Both the position numbers and the translations under genes were made by a program. Shown here in pieces: positions 7,790-9,639 of a stretch of DNA of 9,639 nt; within the stretch, counting starts at the first letter, position 1; each line of letters starts with the position of its first letter. Source of the DNA: an uncultured Pseudomonadota bacterium. Lineage in GTDB: Bacteria; Pseudomonadota; Gammaproteobacteria; Burkholderiales; SG8-39. A model generated the notes under the pieces. That model worked only from the letters and a program-made list of their open reading frames with translations, ran no database searches and was not told the origin of the DNA. The stretch covers positions 1 to 9,639 of the forward strand of contig CAITSH010000292.1 of the NCBI GenBank assembly GCA_903895005.1, in the 5' to 3' direction.

Positions 7790-9564
7790 GCCTTCTCGAA
7801 GTAAAGATTCCGGATATCGGTGATTTCAAGGATGTCGACGTCGTTGAAGTCCTGGTCAAGCCCGGCGACGTGGTGGCGAAGGAGCAGTCGCTGCTGTCGC
7901 TGGAGTCGGACAAGGCGACGATCGAGATTCCATCGCCCCAAGCCGGCGTGGTCCGGGAGATGAAACTCAAGGTCGGCGACAAGGTTTCGCAGGGGACTCT
8001 GGTGCTGTTGCTTGAGGCCGCCGCAGGGGAAACACCCGCTGCCCCGGCCAAACCCGCGCTGGCGCCTGCAGCCGTTGCGCCGGTTTCTGCTCTGACGGTA
8101 GCCAAGCCCGCTGTATCGGCGCCCGCCGCCGTTGCGTATGCCGGTGCAGCGGATGTAAGTTGCGACACACTGGTGCTGGGATCAGGGCCCGGTGGCTATG
8201 CAGCCGCGTTCCGGGCCGCGGATCTGGGGATGAACACCGTGCTGGTTGAACGTTACGCCGCTCTGGGCGGGGTCTGCCTCAATGTCGGCTGCATCCCGAG
8301 CAAGTCATTGCTGCATACGGCGGCGATCATGGACGAAGCAAAAGCCATGGCATCGCACGGCATCACCTTCGCTGAACCCGTGGTTGACATGGACAAGCTG
8401 CGCGAGTTCAAGAACAAGGTTGTCAGCAAGTTATCGAGCGGTGTTGCCGGCATGGCAAAGATGCGCAAGGTCGCGGTGCTGATCGGTACCGGCAGTTTTG
8501 TCGGTCCCAACCACATGGCGGTCGAGACAAAGGAAGGGCGCAAGGTCGTGGCCTTCAAGAACGCGATCATCGCCGCGGGTTCCCAGTCGGCCAAGCTGCC
8601 CGGACTGCCGGAAGATCCGCGCATCGTTGATTCCACCGGCGCGCTTGAACTGCGCTCGCGGCCGAAAAAAATGCTGATCATAGGCGGGGGCATCATCGGC
8701 CTGGAAATGGGCACCGTTTATTCGACACTGGGCGCGCGCCTCGACGTCGTCGAAATGATGGATGGCCTTATGGCGGGCGCCGACCGCGACCTCGTAAAGG
8801 TCTGGCAGAAATTCAACGAAAGCCGTTTTGACAGGATCATGCTCAAAACCCGGACGGCGAAAGTCGAGGCCACCGAGCAGGGCATCAAGGTCTGGTTCGA
8901 AGGCGAGAACGCACCGCCCGAGCCGCAGCTGTACGACATGGTGCTGGTATCGGTCGGGCGTATTCCCAACGGCAAGAAAATCGGCGCCGAGGCGGCCGGC
9001 GTGGCGGTGGGTGAGCGTGGCTTTATCACTGTCAATTCGCAGATGCGCACCAACGTGCCGCACATTTACGCCATTGGCGACATTGCCGGCCAGCCGATGC
9101 TCGCGCACAAGGCGACGCACGAGGCCCATGTCGCCGCCGAGGCTGCGGCGGGGCACAAGTCGCACCTTGACGCGCGGGTAATCCCGTCGGTCGCCTACAC
9201 CGATCCGGAAGTGGCCTGGGTCGGCATGACAGAAGACGAGGCAAAAAAGCAGGGGATCAAGGTGGGCGTGGGCAAATATCCCTGGTCTGCGCTGGGTCGC
9301 GCCATTGCCAACGGGCGGGACGAGGGCTACGTCAAGCTGCTGTTCGCCGAGGACAGCCATTGCATCGTGGGTGGTGCCATTGTCGGCAATGGCGGCGGCG
9401 ACATGGTCAGCGAGATCGCACTGGCGATCGAGATGGGTGCGGATGCGACCGACATCGGTAAGACCATTCACCCCCATCCCACTCTGGGCGAATCAGTCGG
9501 ACTGGCGGCAGAGTTTTACGAGGGGGTCTGCACCGATCTGCCCCCACCAAAAAAGAAGGGCTGA
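7786..9564 (+). CDS. lpdA: Dihydrolipoyl dehydrogenase (E3) with N-terminal lipoyl domain
   Basis: Flavoprotein E3 of the pyruvate dehydrogenase complex, reoxidising dihydrolipoyl groups with FAD and passing electrons to NAD+. The 592 residues are about 115 longer than E. coli Lpd because a lipoyl domain (about 1-78, lipoyl Lys43 in ESDKATIEIP) and an Ala/Pro-rich linker (about 79-123) precede the enzyme. The E3 part shows the FAD-binding GSGPGGYAAAF (132-142), the redox disulfide Cys164/Cys169 in GGVCLNVGCIPSK, the NAD-binding GGGIIGLEMG (300-309), the second FAD motif IYAIGD (427-432), and the His564/Glu569 pair in HPHPTLGES near the C-terminus. This lipoyl-E3 fusion is common in betaproteobacterial and neisserial pyruvate dehydrogenase complexes. 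The start ATG overlaps the stop of the proteasome-like gene by four bases, and its ribosome binding site would lie inside that gene. The lysine-rich tail ends five bases before the GTG of the next gene. Confidence 0.97.
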   Translation: MSLLEVKIPDIGDFKDVDVVEVLVKPGDVVAKEQSLLSLESDKATIEIPSPQAGVVREMKLKVGDKVSQGTLVLLLEAAAGETPAAPAKPALAPAAVAPVSALTVAKPAVSAPAAVAYAGAADVSCDTLVLGSGPGGYAAAFRAADLGMNTVLVERYAALGGVCLNVGCIPSKSLLHTAAIMDEAKAMASHGITFAEPVVDMDKLREFKNKVVSKLSSGVAGMAKMRKVAVLIGTGSFVGPNHMAVETKEGRKVVAFKNAIIAAGSQSAKLPGLPEDPRIVDSTGALELRSRPKKMLIIGGGIIGLEMGTVYSTLGARLDVVEMMDGLMAGADRDLVKVWQKFNESRFDRIMLKTRTAKVEATEQGIKVWFEGENAPPEPQLYDMVLVSVGRIPNGKKIGAEAAGVAVGERGFITVNSQMRTNVPHIYAIGDIAGQPMLAHKATHEAHVAAEAAAGHKSHLDARVIPSVAYTDPEVAWVGMTEDEAKKQGIKVGVGKYPWSALGRAIANGRDEGYVKLLFAEDSHCIVGGAIVGNGGGDMVSEIALAIEMGADATDIGKTIHPHPTLGESVGLAAEFYEGVCTDLPPPKKKG

Positions 9565-9568
9565 ACCG

Positions 9569-9639
9569 GTGACTCAGGACGAATTAAAGCAGGCTGTCGC
9601 ACGCGAGGCGTGAAAGTCCGTCGTAGTGTCAATCGTTGG
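9569..9639 (+). CDS. rpiA: Start of a probable ribose-5-phosphate isomerase A gene, interrupted near the window end
   Basis: A GTG at 9569, four bases after the lpdA stop codon and eight bases after a good ribosome binding site (GAAGGG, ending at 9560), begins MTQDELKQAVAREA. This closely matches the N-terminus of RpiA (E. coli MTQDELKKAVG), the cytosolic enzyme that interconverts ribose-5-phosphate and ribulose-5-phosphate in the pentose phosphate pathway. A TGA follows at 9611-9613. Reading through it gives KSVVVSIV, which still resembles the expected K-Y-V-V-P-G-S-I-V-G of RpiA. The interruption may therefore be base errors at a sequence end rather than a true short peptide. Alternatives are a decayed rpiA or a chance short frame. 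Only about 24 codons are visible, so identification is tentative. Confidence 0.45.

Overview
The window looks like chromosomal DNA of a betaproteobacterium. The evidence is a pyruvate dehydrogenase cluster in which the E3 subunit carries its own N-terminal lipoyl domain, a homodimeric-type E1 (AceE), and a small proteasome-like gene that best fits the Betaproteobacteria proteasome homologue (BPH) family. The genus cannot be named from sequence alone. The DNA is moderately GC-rich, and no mobile element, tRNA, rRNA or CRISPR array was seen.

Layout. Positions 1-1849 (minus strand) hold oligopeptidase A (prlC/opdA), which runs off the left edge of the window. Positions 1929-2789 (minus) hold folD, 79 bases upstream of prlC and probably co-transcribed with it. 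Positions 2790-3078 are a divergent intergenic region with candidate promoters for both directions. From 3079 to 9564 (plus) runs a pyruvate dehydrogenase operon: aceE (E1), aceF (E2, one lipoyl domain), a proteasome-family Ntn hydrolase, and lpdA (E3 with a lipoyl domain). Immediately after lpdA, the GTG start of what looks like ribose-5-phosphate isomerase (rpiA) begins. It meets an in-frame stop after 14 codons, very near the right edge.

How the genes work together. AceE decarboxylates pyruvate and reductively acetylates the lipoyl group on AceF. AceF transfers the acetyl group to CoA. Lpd reoxidises dihydrolipoyl with FAD and NAD+. The lipoyl domains of AceF and Lpd are very similar, so the Lpd copy may also act as a swinging arm. 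The BPH gene sits inside this operon. Its stop codon overlaps the lpdA start (ATGA), so translation of the protease and of E3 is probably coupled.

The most notable signal is this self-compartmentalising protease homologue embedded between E2 and E3, with no AAA+ unfoldase gene visible beside it. The family itself has been described before. Its operon position and any link to pyruvate dehydrogenase turnover are the parts worth testing.
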